Origin: Ochrobactrum sp. Marseille-Q0166
GTDB taxonomy: Bacteria; Pseudomonadota; Alphaproteobacteria; Rhizobiales; Rhizobiaceae
Assembly (NCBI RefSeq): GCF_014397025.1
Contig: NZ_JACJUO010000001.1
Span: forward strand, 1,164,501-1,228,500
Reading direction: 5' to 3'
DNA: 64,000 nucleotides
Shown: positions 49,958 to 59,400 of the stretch, in pieces
How the letters are laid out: every line of letters starts with the position of its first letter
Numbering within the stretch: the first letter of the stretch is position 1
Translations under genes and position numbers: made by a program
Notes under the pieces: generated by a model
The model's input: only the letters and a program-made list of their open reading frames with translations
Databases searched by the model: none
What the model was told of the DNA's origin: nothing

Positions 49958-50458
49958 ATGCCCAAATTGAATAAGCTCGCCGGATTGCTTGTTGCACCAA
50001 TGCTGTTGATTGGCGCATCGGCTGCCGTTTCTGCCGAGGAAGTCGGTCAGGTTGGTGTGGACTGGTTGGGCAATGACATCGTGATTGATGCTGTGCAGGA
50101 CCCAAAGGTGCAGGGCGTTACCTGTTATCTGGCATCATTTTCTCGCGGCATGATTGACCGATTGCAAAAAGGCAACTGGTTTGAAAACCCGTCCAATGCT
50201 TCGATTTCCTGCGAGCAGTCTGGCCCGATCACCATTGGCGATATCAAGTTAGGCAAAGGCGGAGAGCGGGTTTTCTCGGAACGCACAAGCCTGATCTGGA
50301 AGAAGCTGGTCATCACCCGCATCTATGACCAGAAGAACAATACGCTGCTCTATCTTGCTCATGCCACACAGGTTCAGGATGGTTCAGCCAAGACATCGCT
50401 GTCCACCGTTCCGCTGTTCAAGGGTGACGTAACATGGGAGAAAGGAAAGCCGGAGTAA
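49958..50458 (+). CDS. CreA family periplasmic protein
   Basis: 166 residues with a signal peptide (MPKLNKLAGLLVAPMLLIG, cleavage near VSA-EE). The mature protein shows the CreA pattern: EVGQVGVDWLGNDIVIDAVQDPKV, GVTCYLASFSRGM, NASISCEQSGPI, SLIWKKLVITRIYDQKNNTLLY and a final STVPLF. CreA homologues are widespread but of unknown function. The start ATG follows GCTGGAG. The stop codon sits in the loop of a terminator hairpin. Confidence 0.88.
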   Translation: MPKLNKLAGLLVAPMLLIGASAAVSAEEVGQVGVDWLGNDIVIDAVQDPKVQGVTCYLASFSRGMIDRLQKGNWFENPSNASISCEQSGPITIGDIKLGKGGERVFSERTSLIWKKLVITRIYDQKNNTLLYLAHATQVQDGSAKTSLSTVPLFKGDVTWEKGKPE

Positions 50459-50473
50459 TCTCCGGCTTATTTA
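50447..50473 (+). terminator. Terminator overlapping the creA-family stop
   Basis: AAGCCGGAG/CTCCGGCTT stem on a TAAT loop that contains the TAA stop, followed by ATTTAGTTTT. The convergent helicase gene ends 11 bases further on. Confidence 0.85.
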
Positions 50474-50484
50474 GTTTTCATGAT

Positions 50485-53073
50485 CTATGCGCGCTGAACG
50501 AAGCTGTCGAGAACGCGCTTTTGTCCGGCCTTGTCGAAGTCGATGGTCAGCTTGTTTCCATCGATCGACGCGATGGTTCCATTGCCGAACTTGATATGGA
50601 AAACACGGTCGCCGACGAAGAAGTCTGATGGTTTGTCAGCAACCGATTTTGCAACCAGTTCACCGTCAATCGTGCGTCCCTTGATGGAACCACGACCAGC
50701 ACCAAAGCCTGAATCCGTTTCGCCATAGCCAATGCGTTCAACATTGGCACCGGAGCGCGAGCCCCAATTGTTGCGCGTGGCATCCGAACGGTTCTGCTGG
50801 GCCCGCTGCCAACCCGGCGTCGAATAGGAGTTCTGGAAAGGATCTGCCTTGTCGAAGCGGGACTGCCCATAGCCGCTATTGCCGTACCCGCCGTAATTGC
50901 CCTCCATTTCAGCAACTTCGATATGCGTCTCGGGAAGTTCTTCCAGAAAGCGAGACGGAATGGTCGATTGCCACATGCCATGGATGCGGCGATTGGAGAC
51001 GAACCAGATATGGAGGTTCTTTTTGGCGCGCGTCACGCCGACATAAGCGAGGCGGCGTTCTTCTTCCAGACCCGAGCGTCCGCCTTCATCCAGCGCACGC
51101 TGATGCGGGAACAGACCTTCTTCCCAGCCGGGCAGGAAGACAGTTTCAAATTCCAGACCCTTTGCGGAATGGAGCGTCATGATGTTGACGGCATCCATAT
51201 CCTCATTTTTCTCGGCATCCATGACGAGCGCAACGTGCTCAAGGAAGCCGCGCAGGCTCTCATATTCCTCCATGGAGCGGATAAGTTCCTTGAGGTTTTC
51301 GAGACGGCCCGGCGCTTCTGCCGATTTGTCATTCTGCCACATGGCTGTATAGCCCGACTCGTCGAGAATGGTTTCGGCGAGTTCTGTGTGTGGCGTGTTG
51401 TCGAGGAGTGACTGCCAGCGACGGAAGTTGTCGACCACTTCGCGCAGTGCCGAACGCGGCTTTGGCTTCAGTTCTTCGGTTTCAACGAGATCGCAGGCCG
51501 CAGCAAACATCGAAATATCGCGTGCGCGGGCATAATCATGCACCTGACGGATGGCCGCTTCACCAAGCCCACGCTTCGGCGTGTTGATGATGCGCTCAAG
51601 TGCCAGATCGTCGGCTGGTTGTGCAACAACGCGCAGATAGGCCATGGCATCGCGGATTTCGAGACGTTCATAGAAGCGTGGACCACCGATGACGCGGTAA
51701 TTGAGGCCGAGCGTTACGAAACGATCTTCGAACTCACGCATCTGGAAGGATGCGCGCACGAGGATCGCCATATTGTTGAGCAAATGTCCCTGACGCTGCG
51801 CCTGTTCAATTGCCTCGCCAACGGCGCGGGCTTCTTCTTCTGAATCCCATGCAGCGTGGATTTTGACTTTTGGATCATCTGGGTTTGGCGCTTCAGTGAA
51901 AAGCGTTTTGCCAAGGCGACCTTCATTATGCGCAATCAGATGTGCTGCAGTACCGAGAATATGCGCCGTCGAGCGATAGTTCCGCTCAAGCTTGATGACG
52001 ACCGCACCCGGAAAATCCTTCTCAAAGCGGAGGATGTTATCCACTTCTGCACCGCGCCAGCCGTAAATCGACTGATCGTCATCGCCTACACAACACAAGT
52101 TAACTCTATTTTCGCTCGCGCCGAGTTCGCTTTGCTCACCGGCTCCGCGAGGGCCTCGCATTGGATCGGACGCCCTAGCGGGCTGTAGAGGTGCATTGTC
52201 GGTTTGTGTTGTTGCTGGTGCTGTTTTTGTCTTCGGTCTCTGAGCCAGAAGGCGTAGCCACAAATATTGTGCGGTGTTCGTATCCTGATACTCGTCGACC
52301 AGAATGTAACGGAATTTGGCGTGATACTCGCGCAGAATATCCGGATGATTGCGGAAGATGCGGATCGGATGCAGCAGCAGATCGCCGAAGTCACAGGCGT
52401 TGAGCGTGCGCAAGCGTTCCTGATAGGCGTGATAAAGTTCACGGCCTTTGCCGTTGCCAAATGAACGCGCATCGCCTTCCGGAATATCGGCAGGACCAAA
52501 GGCCTTGTTCTTCCAGCCGTCAATCATGTTGGCGAATGTACGGGCAGGCCAGCGCTTGTCATCCAGACCTTCGGCCTGAATAAGTTGCTTGATCAGCCGG
52601 ATTACATCATCCGTATCCAGAATGGTGAAGTCAGACGTGAGGTTTACCAACTCAGCGTGTTTACGCAGCAATTTCACCCCGATGGAGTGGAACGTTCCGA
52701 GCCAGGGCATACCTTCAACTGCGCCGCCAACCAGATGGCCGATACGCTCCTTCATTTCGCGGGCGGCCTTGTTGGTAAAGGTCACTGCGAGAATTTGGCT
52801 CGGATAGGCGCGGCCGGTTGTCAAAATATGCGCAATACGGGTGGTAAGAACGCGGGTCTTGCCCGTGCCTGCACCGGCGAGAACAAGAACCGGACCTTCC
52901 GTGGTCAGAACGGCTTGACGCTGTTCAGGGTTCAGCCCCAATAGATAATCGGGTTCGCCACGTTGTTGATTACGCGCTGCCATGGCGCGTGCGGCAATTC
53001 CACCTGCCGCAGGCGCGCGGTCAGCCGGTGTGTCGTCGCCGAAAAACGGCATATCATCGGGAAAATCAGACAT
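50485..53073 (-). CDS. uvrD: UvrD/PcrA-type ATP-dependent DNA helicase
   Basis: SF1A 3'-5' helicase of 862 residues for excision and mismatch repair. Walker A is AGAGTGKT at 66-73, motif II is DEYQD at 260-264, motif III is VGDDDQSIYGWRGA near 329, and later motifs include LERNYRST and VNIMTLHSAKGLEFETVFLPG split across it. The C-terminal Tudor-like domain reads VGDRVFHIKFGNGTIASIDG. An extra segment of about 43 residues (281-323) lies between motifs II and III and looks foreign (see its own entry). The start at 53073 follows a weak ribosome-binding site. The kinase-like gene lies 50 bases upstream in the same direction. Confidence 0.93.
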   Translation of the reverse strand: MSDFPDDMPFFGDDTPADRAPAAGGIAARAMAARNQQRGEPDYLLGLNPEQRQAVLTTEGPVLVLAGAGTGKTRVLTTRIAHILTTGRAYPSQILAVTFTNKAAREMKERIGHLVGGAVEGMPWLGTFHSIGVKLLRKHAELVNLTSDFTILDTDDVIRLIKQLIQAEGLDDKRWPARTFANMIDGWKNKAFGPADIPEGDARSFGNGKGRELYHAYQERLRTLNACDFGDLLLHPIRIFRNHPDILREYHAKFRYILVDEYQDTNTAQYLWLRLLAQRPKTKTAPATTQTDNAPLQPARASDPMRGPRGAGEQSELGASENRVNLCCVGDDDQSIYGWRGAEVDNILRFEKDFPGAVVIKLERNYRSTAHILGTAAHLIAHNEGRLGKTLFTEAPNPDDPKVKIHAAWDSEEEARAVGEAIEQAQRQGHLLNNMAILVRASFQMREFEDRFVTLGLNYRVIGGPRFYERLEIRDAMAYLRVVAQPADDLALERIINTPKRGLGEAAIRQVHDYARARDISMFAAACDLVETEELKPKPRSALREVVDNFRRWQSLLDNTPHTELAETILDESGYTAMWQNDKSAEAPGRLENLKELIRSMEEYESLRGFLEHVALVMDAEKNEDMDAVNIMTLHSAKGLEFETVFLPGWEEGLFPHQRALDEGGRSGLEEERRLAYVGVTRAKKNLHIWFVSNRRIHGMWQSTIPSRFLEELPETHIEVAEMEGNYGGYGNSGYGQSRFDKADPFQNSYSTPGWQRAQQNRSDATRNNWGSRSGANVERIGYGETDSGFGAGRGSIKGRTIDGELVAKSVADKPSDFFVGDRVFHIKFGNGTIASIDGNKLTIDFDKAGQKRVLDSFVQRA
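52105..52233 (-). repeat. In-frame insertion within the helicase gene
   Basis: Translates to a low-complexity stretch, KTKTAPATTQTDNAPLQPAR then ASDPMRGPRGAGEQSELGAS. Helicase homologues I remember pass straight from LLAQRP to NVCCVGDDDQS. The DNA contains short palindromes GCGAGG-G-CCTCGC (52147-52159) and GCCC-TAGC-GGGC (52172-52183). This suggests a repeat element captured in frame. Homology with other genomic copies could not be tested. Confidence 0.5.
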
Positions 53074-53123
53074 TGCTACCGAATGTAGTGATTCGCGGAT
53101 CAAAAACCAGCGAAAGCGTGAAA

Positions 53124-54200
53124 TTACTCAAGCTGCGTGACGCGACGGTCCGTGAAATTGAGGCGTTGCGAAGCGAGGCTTTCAACCAAACTGCGCATTT
53201 CCGGTTCGCGGCTCAGTAGATCGTCAAGCTCTGTCATCTGGTTCATGGCGATCAGACGAAGGATATCGTCACGGATCGTGCCGTCATCACGTCGCGGCAG
53301 ATGCACAACGGGCTGTATGAGTTCAAGTTTCTGCCCCTTGAGGCGTGTGCGCAAGCTTTTTTCGTCCGCATCGAGTGTTTCAACGAAAGCATAAAGGCCA
53401 ACGCCTTTCGCAGGCAGCGAGTATAGTGCAAGTGCCACGTCTTTGACGCGCGGATCAGACTTGAGGGCTGCCATGATGGTTGGGCCTTCATTGTCGATAC
53501 GGTCGCCCGTGCCTTCACCATCTGACCAATTGAAAATGCCGCGGGTTATGAAGTTATAGACCTTTTTTCCGGTCGCAAGCCAGATGCGCGAAGGCAACGA
53601 ACGACGCGCCAGAATGCGCTTTTCTGTTGGCGTCATCAGGTCTGGCGCAAAAGCGCGCTTCTGCTTGATGAGATGGCGGAAGTCTTCATAGGCCAGCAGG
53701 CGATAGAAGGCACCACGACGACGATGCACGCTTGCCAGCTGGAAGTCGATAACGGCGGCTTCTCCTTCCGGTGTCATCAGCCAGTTCTGCGGTTTGGCAA
53801 GATCGTTATGCGTAACGCCCATGCGGCGCATATCGCGCAGAATGCGGTGGGCCGTGCGATACCATTTGGGATCGGAAGGCCGCGCAAGATGCAGCGGTGT
53901 GCCTTCTGTCCATGAACGATACAGGCCGTCGCGGTCAGTATAAAGAAGCTGTGGAACACCTTCGATACCGCGAACTTTTTTCAGGCCACGGATTTCACGC
54001 CGCGCCAGAATCCACGCCAGCGGCTTTGACCACCAAGGTGCTGCGCTCACCACGCGACGTATAATTCGTGTATCGGTATCGCCGACAAAATAGCCAGCAC
54101 GTGTTTCGGAAAACACGTCGCGTTTGAAAACTGCGGTTTCCACAAATTGCGGTATGTGGTCGCTTTTTACGGGTACATCAATATTGGTGTTCTGAGCCAT
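53124..54200 (-). CDS. RIO-like serine/threonine kinase fused to an AMP-binding-C-like domain
   Basis: 358 residues. The first part is a compact kinase-like fold: a catalytic loop THNDLAKPQNWL with H131, D133 and N139, and a metal motif DFQ (152-154) in place of DFG, as in some RIO/lipopolysaccharide kinases. No clear glycine-rich loop is visible. Residues about 228-330 resemble the C-terminal subdomain of acyl-CoA synthetases: GDRIDNEGPTI, SDPRVKDVALALY, GLYAFVET, and VVHLPRRDDGTIRDDILRL, but the usual catalytic Lys is replaced by Thr308. The substrate is unknown. The gene is 50 bases upstream of uvrD in the same direction, so they may share a transcript. Confidence 0.75.
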   Translation of the reverse strand: MAQNTNIDVPVKSDHIPQFVETAVFKRDVFSETRAGYFVGDTDTRIIRRVVSAAPWWSKPLAWILARREIRGLKKVRGIEGVPQLLYTDRDGLYRSWTEGTPLHLARPSDPKWYRTAHRILRDMRRMGVTHNDLAKPQNWLMTPEGEAAVIDFQLASVHRRRGAFYRLLAYEDFRHLIKQKRAFAPDLMTPTEKRILARRSLPSRIWLATGKKVYNFITRGIFNWSDGEGTGDRIDNEGPTIMAALKSDPRVKDVALALYSLPAKGVGLYAFVETLDADEKSLRTRLKGQKLELIQPVVHLPRRDDGTIRDDILRLIAMNQMTELDDLLSREPEMRSLVESLASQRLNFTDRRVTQLE

Positions 54201-54318
54201 GCAATTCCACTAGCCGCTTGTGTCTGATCAATCAAGTTGGTGGCGCGGTTCAACGGTTGCAATCATGTGAATGAGGGCGCAAAAGAACAGAATAATAGTC
54301 TTGGGGAGAAAATGGATC

Positions 54319-54816
54319 ATGGCGCAGAGCGATGATATCAAGCAGATTATCCGGCAGGAACAGGCGTTGATCTTCACGTCTTTTAACGAAAATGATGCAT
54401 TTTCTCTTGGCCAGCGCATCCGTGATCTCGCGGTGAAGCAGAAGCTTTCAGTTGCCATTGATATATCGCTTTGGGATCGCCGTCTGTTCTTTGCATCTAC
54501 CGCCGGAACCACTATGGACAACAGCGAATGGCTGCGTCGCAAATTCAATGTCGTGCGCCGGTTTCACGCGTCGAGCTATCGGCTTGTTCTCGAACAGAAC
54601 CGCGACGACAAAATGTTTGCGGCCCATAAGGCGCTTGATGTTGCCGATTATGCTCTCGCAGGCGGTGGTTTCCCGATCAATGTTGCGGGTGCAGGCGTAA
54701 TTGGAACGGCAATTGTTTCCGGTCTTCCTCAACGGGAGGATCACAATCTGGTTGTGCGTGCCATTGCTGAACATCTGGGGCAGGATCCCATCGCGCTGGC
54801 TTTGACCGCTGCATAA
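54319..54816 (+). CDS. UPF0303/heme-degrading domain (GlcG/HbpS-like) protein
   Basis: Small soluble protein of 165 residues with the UPF0303 pattern: MAQSDDIKQIIRQEQALIF at the start, then AFSLGQRIRDLAVKQKLSVAIDI, GTTMDNSEWLRRKFNVVRRF and the glycine-rich AGGGFPINVAGAGVIGTAIVSG split across it. The fold is that of GlcG/HbpS proteins, of uncertain role (cofactor or heme binding has been proposed). The start at 54319 is preferred over an upstream in-frame Met. The gene precedes a flavin-dependent dehydrogenase by 22 bases; GlcG-like genes commonly neighbour glycolate/lactate oxidases, which supports a shared pathway. Confidence 0.85.
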   Translation: MAQSDDIKQIIRQEQALIFTSFNENDAFSLGQRIRDLAVKQKLSVAIDISLWDRRLFFASTAGTTMDNSEWLRRKFNVVRRFHASSYRLVLEQNRDDKMFAAHKALDVADYALAGGGFPINVAGAGVIGTAIVSGLPQREDHNLVVRAIAEHLGQDPIALALTAA

Positions 54817-54838
54817 TTTGAAATACGGAGAATGAACA

Positions 54839-56248
54839 ATGTCGCTTCAGAATGTGGTTGCCCTTCAGCGTAATGAGCAGGGTATTGCTACTGCAGTTGC
54901 AATCCTGAAACAGCGTTTTGGTGAGCGTGCCCAGACGGGGCAGGCAATCCGTGATCAGCATGGCCACACCACAACCTATGTGCCGACGCAGGCCCCCGAC
55001 ATTGTCATTTTTGCGCATAATACGCAGGACGTGCAGGATGTCGTCCGCATCTGTGCCGAGCATAAGGTTCCGGTCATCGCGTTTGGGGCCGGTTCCTCGC
55101 TTGAAGGTCAGGTGAATGCGCCCGCGGGCGGTGTATCGATTGATCTCACGCAGATGAACCGCGTTCTGGCCGTTCATGCGGAAGACCTGGATTGTGTCAT
55201 TGAGCCGGGGGTGACACGTCGCGAACTCAACGAATATCTGCGCGATACCGGGCTTTTCTTCCCGATTGATCCGGGTGCGAACGCGACACTTGGCGGCATG
55301 GCCTCGACGCGTGCGTCAGGCACGAATGCGGTGCGCTATGGCACCATGCGCGAAAATGTGCTGGCCCTCAAAGCCGTAATGCCGGATGGTCGCCTGATTG
55401 AAACATCCAAACGCGTGAAGAAGACAGCTGCAGGTTACGATCTGACACGACTTCTGATCGGCTCGGAAGGGACGCTCGGTATCATAACCGAGCTAACCCT
55501 GAAGCTTCAGGGGATTCCGCAGGCTGTATCGGGCGGGATCTGTCCGTTCCCGGATGTTGAATCGGCCTGCCGCGCGGTGATTGAAACCATCCAGATGGGC
55601 GTTCCGGTTGCGCGCATCGAGCTTGTCAACAAGCTCCAGATGGAAGCGCTGATCCTGCATTCAAAGCTTCCCTATGTGGCGCAGCCATATTTGTTTGTCG
55701 AGTTCCACGGCACGGAAACCGGCGTTGCCGAACAGGCCGAAATTTTTGGCGAGATTGCTGCTGAAAATGGTGGGGGAGAATTCCGCTGGACCAATGATCC
55801 GGAAGAACGGGACCGGCTCTGGCGTGCGCGGCATGATGCTTATCTTGCGTCCTTCCTTCTGCGCACGGGCGCCAAAGGTGTCTCAACTGATGTCTGCGTG
55901 CCGATTTCGCGGCTTGCCGACTGTATTGCGGAGACTGAAAAAGATCTGGCTGAAAGCGCGCTGATTGCGCCCATCGTTGGCCATGTTGGTGATGGCAACT
56001 TCCATTTACTGCTTCTGCTCGATACCGATGATGCATCGGAGATGGAGCGTGCGGAAGATTTCATGGATCGTCTGGTCCGGCGGGCAATTGCCATGGAAGG
56101 CACCTGTACGGGTGAGCATGGCATCGGACAAGGCAAGATGAAATATCTTGCGATGGAGCTTGGTGAGGCGACTGATTATATGCGAATAATCAAGAAAGCG
56201 ATCGATCCGGACAACATTATGAACCCCGGAAAAATCCTGATTTCCTGA
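54839..56248 (+). CDS. FAD-binding D-lactate dehydrogenase (cytochrome)-like / GlcD family
   Basis: FAD-linked oxidoreductase of 469 residues. The PCMH-type FAD domain shows PDIVIFAHNTQDVQDVVRIC, VIAFGAGSSLEGQVNAP, the acidic linker, GANATLGGMASTRASGTNAVRYG and LLIGSEGTLGIITELTL. The C-terminal domain has VGDGNFHLLLLLD and the final EGTCTGEHGIGQGKMKYLAM. The family oxidises D-lactate, glycolate or 2-hydroxyacids and passes electrons to the respiratory chain; which acid is used is not readable. It is likely co-transcribed with the UPF0303 gene upstream. Confidence 0.9.
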   Translation: MSLQNVVALQRNEQGIATAVAILKQRFGERAQTGQAIRDQHGHTTTYVPTQAPDIVIFAHNTQDVQDVVRICAEHKVPVIAFGAGSSLEGQVNAPAGGVSIDLTQMNRVLAVHAEDLDCVIEPGVTRRELNEYLRDTGLFFPIDPGANATLGGMASTRASGTNAVRYGTMRENVLALKAVMPDGRLIETSKRVKKTAAGYDLTRLLIGSEGTLGIITELTLKLQGIPQAVSGGICPFPDVESACRAVIETIQMGVPVARIELVNKLQMEALILHSKLPYVAQPYLFVEFHGTETGVAEQAEIFGEIAAENGGGEFRWTNDPEERDRLWRARHDAYLASFLLRTGAKGVSTDVCVPISRLADCIAETEKDLAESALIAPIVGHVGDGNFHLLLLLDTDDASEMERAEDFMDRLVRRAIAMEGTCTGEHGIGQGKMKYLAMELGEATDYMRIIKKAIDPDNIMNPGKILIS

Positions 56249-56277
56249 TTCAAATTAGCATTTTGAATCGTCTTTTT
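56247..56277 (+). terminator. Terminator-like hairpin after the dehydrogenase
   Basis: GATTCAAA (56247-56254) pairs with TTTGAATC (56262-56269), followed by GTCTTTTTG. It overlaps the stop codon. Confidence 0.65.
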
Positions 56278-56285
56278 GATAAGGA

Positions 56286-56395
56286 GATTCAATATCACCC
56301 ATGAATCAGCCGTGAATCGCTTGGGCGAAAGGCAATTTGCCTTGTTATCGCCGGAACGATGCCGTTATGTTGCACCGATAAAGACCGCGTGATTC
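56286..56395. promoter_or_regulatory. AsmA gene promoter region with four GANTC sites
   Basis: GANTC sites at 56286, 56303, 56314 and 56391, with two more in the adjacent terminator stem (56247, 56265). Chance would give about 0.4 in 110 bases. It suggests CcrM methylation may influence expression of the AsmA gene that starts at 56408. Inferred from site density only. Confidence 0.5.
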
Positions 56396-56407
56396 ACCCT
56401 TTGTTTC

Positions 56408-59400
56408 ATGCGGCGAGCATTAAGCATTCTATCGGAGCTTGGTTTGGGCCGCATATTCGTCATCGTGGGTGGATTGCTGGTGCTGCTTTTGACTGCAGCG
56501 CTCGTCGTGCCGCCGTTTGTCGACTGGAGCGGCTATCGTGCCGAGTTCGAACGCGAAGCGAGCCAGATTCTTGGCCGCCCCGTTCATGTCACAGGTGATG
56601 TCAGTGCGCGCCTGCTGCCGTTTCCGTCGGTGGCTTTCTCGGACGTGCGAGTGGGGGCGGATAACGACCATCCGGTAATGACAGTCGATACCTTCTCGAT
56701 GGATGCAGAACTGATGCCGTTTCTGCGTGGTCAGTTGCTGATTTTCGATATGCGCGTGGAACGTCCGCAGGCAACTATTTCGCTTGATAAGGATGGCAAG
56801 GTTGATTGGGCAATTCGTCCCTCGACACCGCTTGATCCAGCGAAGATCAAGGTAGAACGTCTTTCGATCACAGATGGCAAGGCGACACTGGTGGACAGAG
56901 CCAGCGGTCGTTCACATGAGGCGACTGCGATTAATGCTGTACTGTCGGCCAACAGTCTTGCTGGTCCCTGGAATGCTAGTGGCGCGCTTGTTATTGAGGG
57001 GCAAAAGCTTGCTCTTGATCTCAACAGCGGCGAGGCAAAGCCAGATGGTTCATTGCGCCTGCGCGCACGTATTTCGCCTGAAGCCGTACCTGCAACGTTT
57101 GAAACTGATGGTGATATCACGCTTGATGATGGCCGGTTGAATTACGCCGGGAATTTCTCGCTACGCTCTTCTGACGCGATGGGGTCGGCGGCCCAGAACC
57201 AGAAAGCTCCTATCGAGAAGCCATTTTTCAGTGATCTTCGCGTTAGCGGTAAATTCGATGCGAATAAGAGCCGTTTCGATGCGAGTGAATTTCGCATGGA
57301 ACAGGGGCCTGCTGCTAACCCTTATGTGGTGAACGGCAAAGCATTGATCAATTACGGCGATACACCGCATTTTGAAATCAGTGCTGACGGTCAGCAGATT
57401 TTCTGGGGTTCCGCCGAAACGGCACAGGATCAGAAACCGGTGTCTGTTCCTGAAGGCGCGCGTCTCGCAACGTTGCGCCGTATGCTCGAGCAATTGCCGA
57501 TACCCGGAATGCCAGGCAATGTGGATTTGCGTCTGCCGGCGGTGATTGCTGGTGGTACAACAATTCGTTCGGTCACGATCAGTGCGGAGCCTGATGGCAA
57601 TGGCTGGAATATCCGCCAGTTTGAAGCCGATCTTCCGGGACGCACAAAAATTGAGGCTAAGGGGCGACTTTCGGTCGGGCGCGATTTCGGTTTTGAAGGC
57701 GATATGCTGGTGGCTTCCCGTCAACCTTCGGGGCTTTCGGCATGGCTAAGTGAAACTGTCGATGAATCCATTCGCAAGCTCGATAGTGTAGGTTTTTCAG
57801 GCAAGGTCAATTTGCGTGAGGGTATGCAGAGCATTGACGACCTTGAAATTGGAATTGGACAGACAACGCTGAAAGGAACATTCCTGCGGCAGGTGGCAGG
57901 CCCGGCTGAACCGGCGATCACGCTGCGGCTGCAGGGTGGCTCGGTTGATAGCAATGCATTACAGGCATTTGTTGGCTTTTTCGCGGGTGGGGATAGCTTT
58001 GCATCGCTTGATGGGCAAGCGCTTGATATTGGCTTTAGAGCCGGGCCGGTTCAGTATGAGGATATGGAAGCTGAAAGTGTTGATCTTGCTGTCCGGATTC
58101 ACGATGGCCGGTTTGATTTTGATCGATTGATGATCAACGATGTGGCGGGCGCTACACTGACTGCAACGGGATCTTACGAGCCTTTCGCGCCAACACCTTC
58201 GGGCAAGCTTGATGCAACTCTGCTCTCTTCCGATCTGTCAAATTTTTTAATGCTGGTTGCACATCGCCATCCACAAGTTCCATTTGTCCGTTCGCTTTCG
58301 GCCCGTGCTGATAATTATTCGGGTCTGTTTGAGGATACGGAGATCAATATTATTGCCAATGCTGTGGCTCCTTCCAGCGACGCTAATGCCACTGTGCCTG
58401 TTGCAGGAAGCGCCAAAGGCTCACGTGCAAAAGAAATACCTGCCAAGAAACCGGCAAAGGGGGGTGAAGCGTCATTCAGCGTGACGGGAACCGCTGGCGG
58501 CATGAAGCTCGACCTTTCCGGAACGGCCAGTGGAGGTAGTGCTGACAATGATCCGATGCAGATGCAGCTCAATGGAACTGCGACCTCGACGAATGGCGAG
58601 GCTATCCTTGCATTGTTGGGTGTTCCGGCGCTGCCGCTTGGACTTACTGGTGAATTGACGGCTGATCTTACTATGCAGGGTGCACCAAGTGCGGGTATGC
58701 GAACGCAATTGCGACTGACAGCACCTGATGGCACAGCGGTTGCCGATGGTATCTTGTCGATGGTTGGGGGAGATATAGCTGCGAGCGGAAAGGCTCACGT
58801 GAAGTCTGCTGATCTGCAACCCTTTATTGCAACAGCCGGATATACACTTTCCGGATTTGGTGAAGGGCTTTCTGCCGATCTTTCCAGTGATTTTCAGTTT
58901 GCGAAAGGGTTGCTTCGCTTTCCAAATTTGACAGGTAAGCTCGGCGGCGATGACATTGTGGCTCGCATTGAAGCGAATTTTTCCGACAGTGGCCTTCCAC
59001 AAATCAAGGGCGAAGCAAAAGTGGCTTCGATCGAACTTGGTAGCCTTGCCGCCATGATGCTTGGCCAGGATGCACTTGAGCCATCCGCACCGCGCAAGGA
59101 TTCTATCTGGCCAAAAGGGCCTTTTGCGACGCGCCCGTCGTTACCATTGCTCCTAGATGTGAAGTTGACTGCGACGCAGGCACATATGGATGGTTTTGGA
59201 ACTGTCACGGACTTTTCTACGCGGTTGCAAAAAAGCATAGACGAGTTGAAACTGAATGAACTGACAGGGAACTGGGCGGGAGGTTATCTGGTTGGCAATG
59301 TCGCCTTGCGGAATAATGACAAGGCAGCGCTGCTTTCTTCTGACCTTAAATGGAATGGTGCGCAGTTAGAAGATTTTTATCGTCAGAAAGGGGGCGGTAG

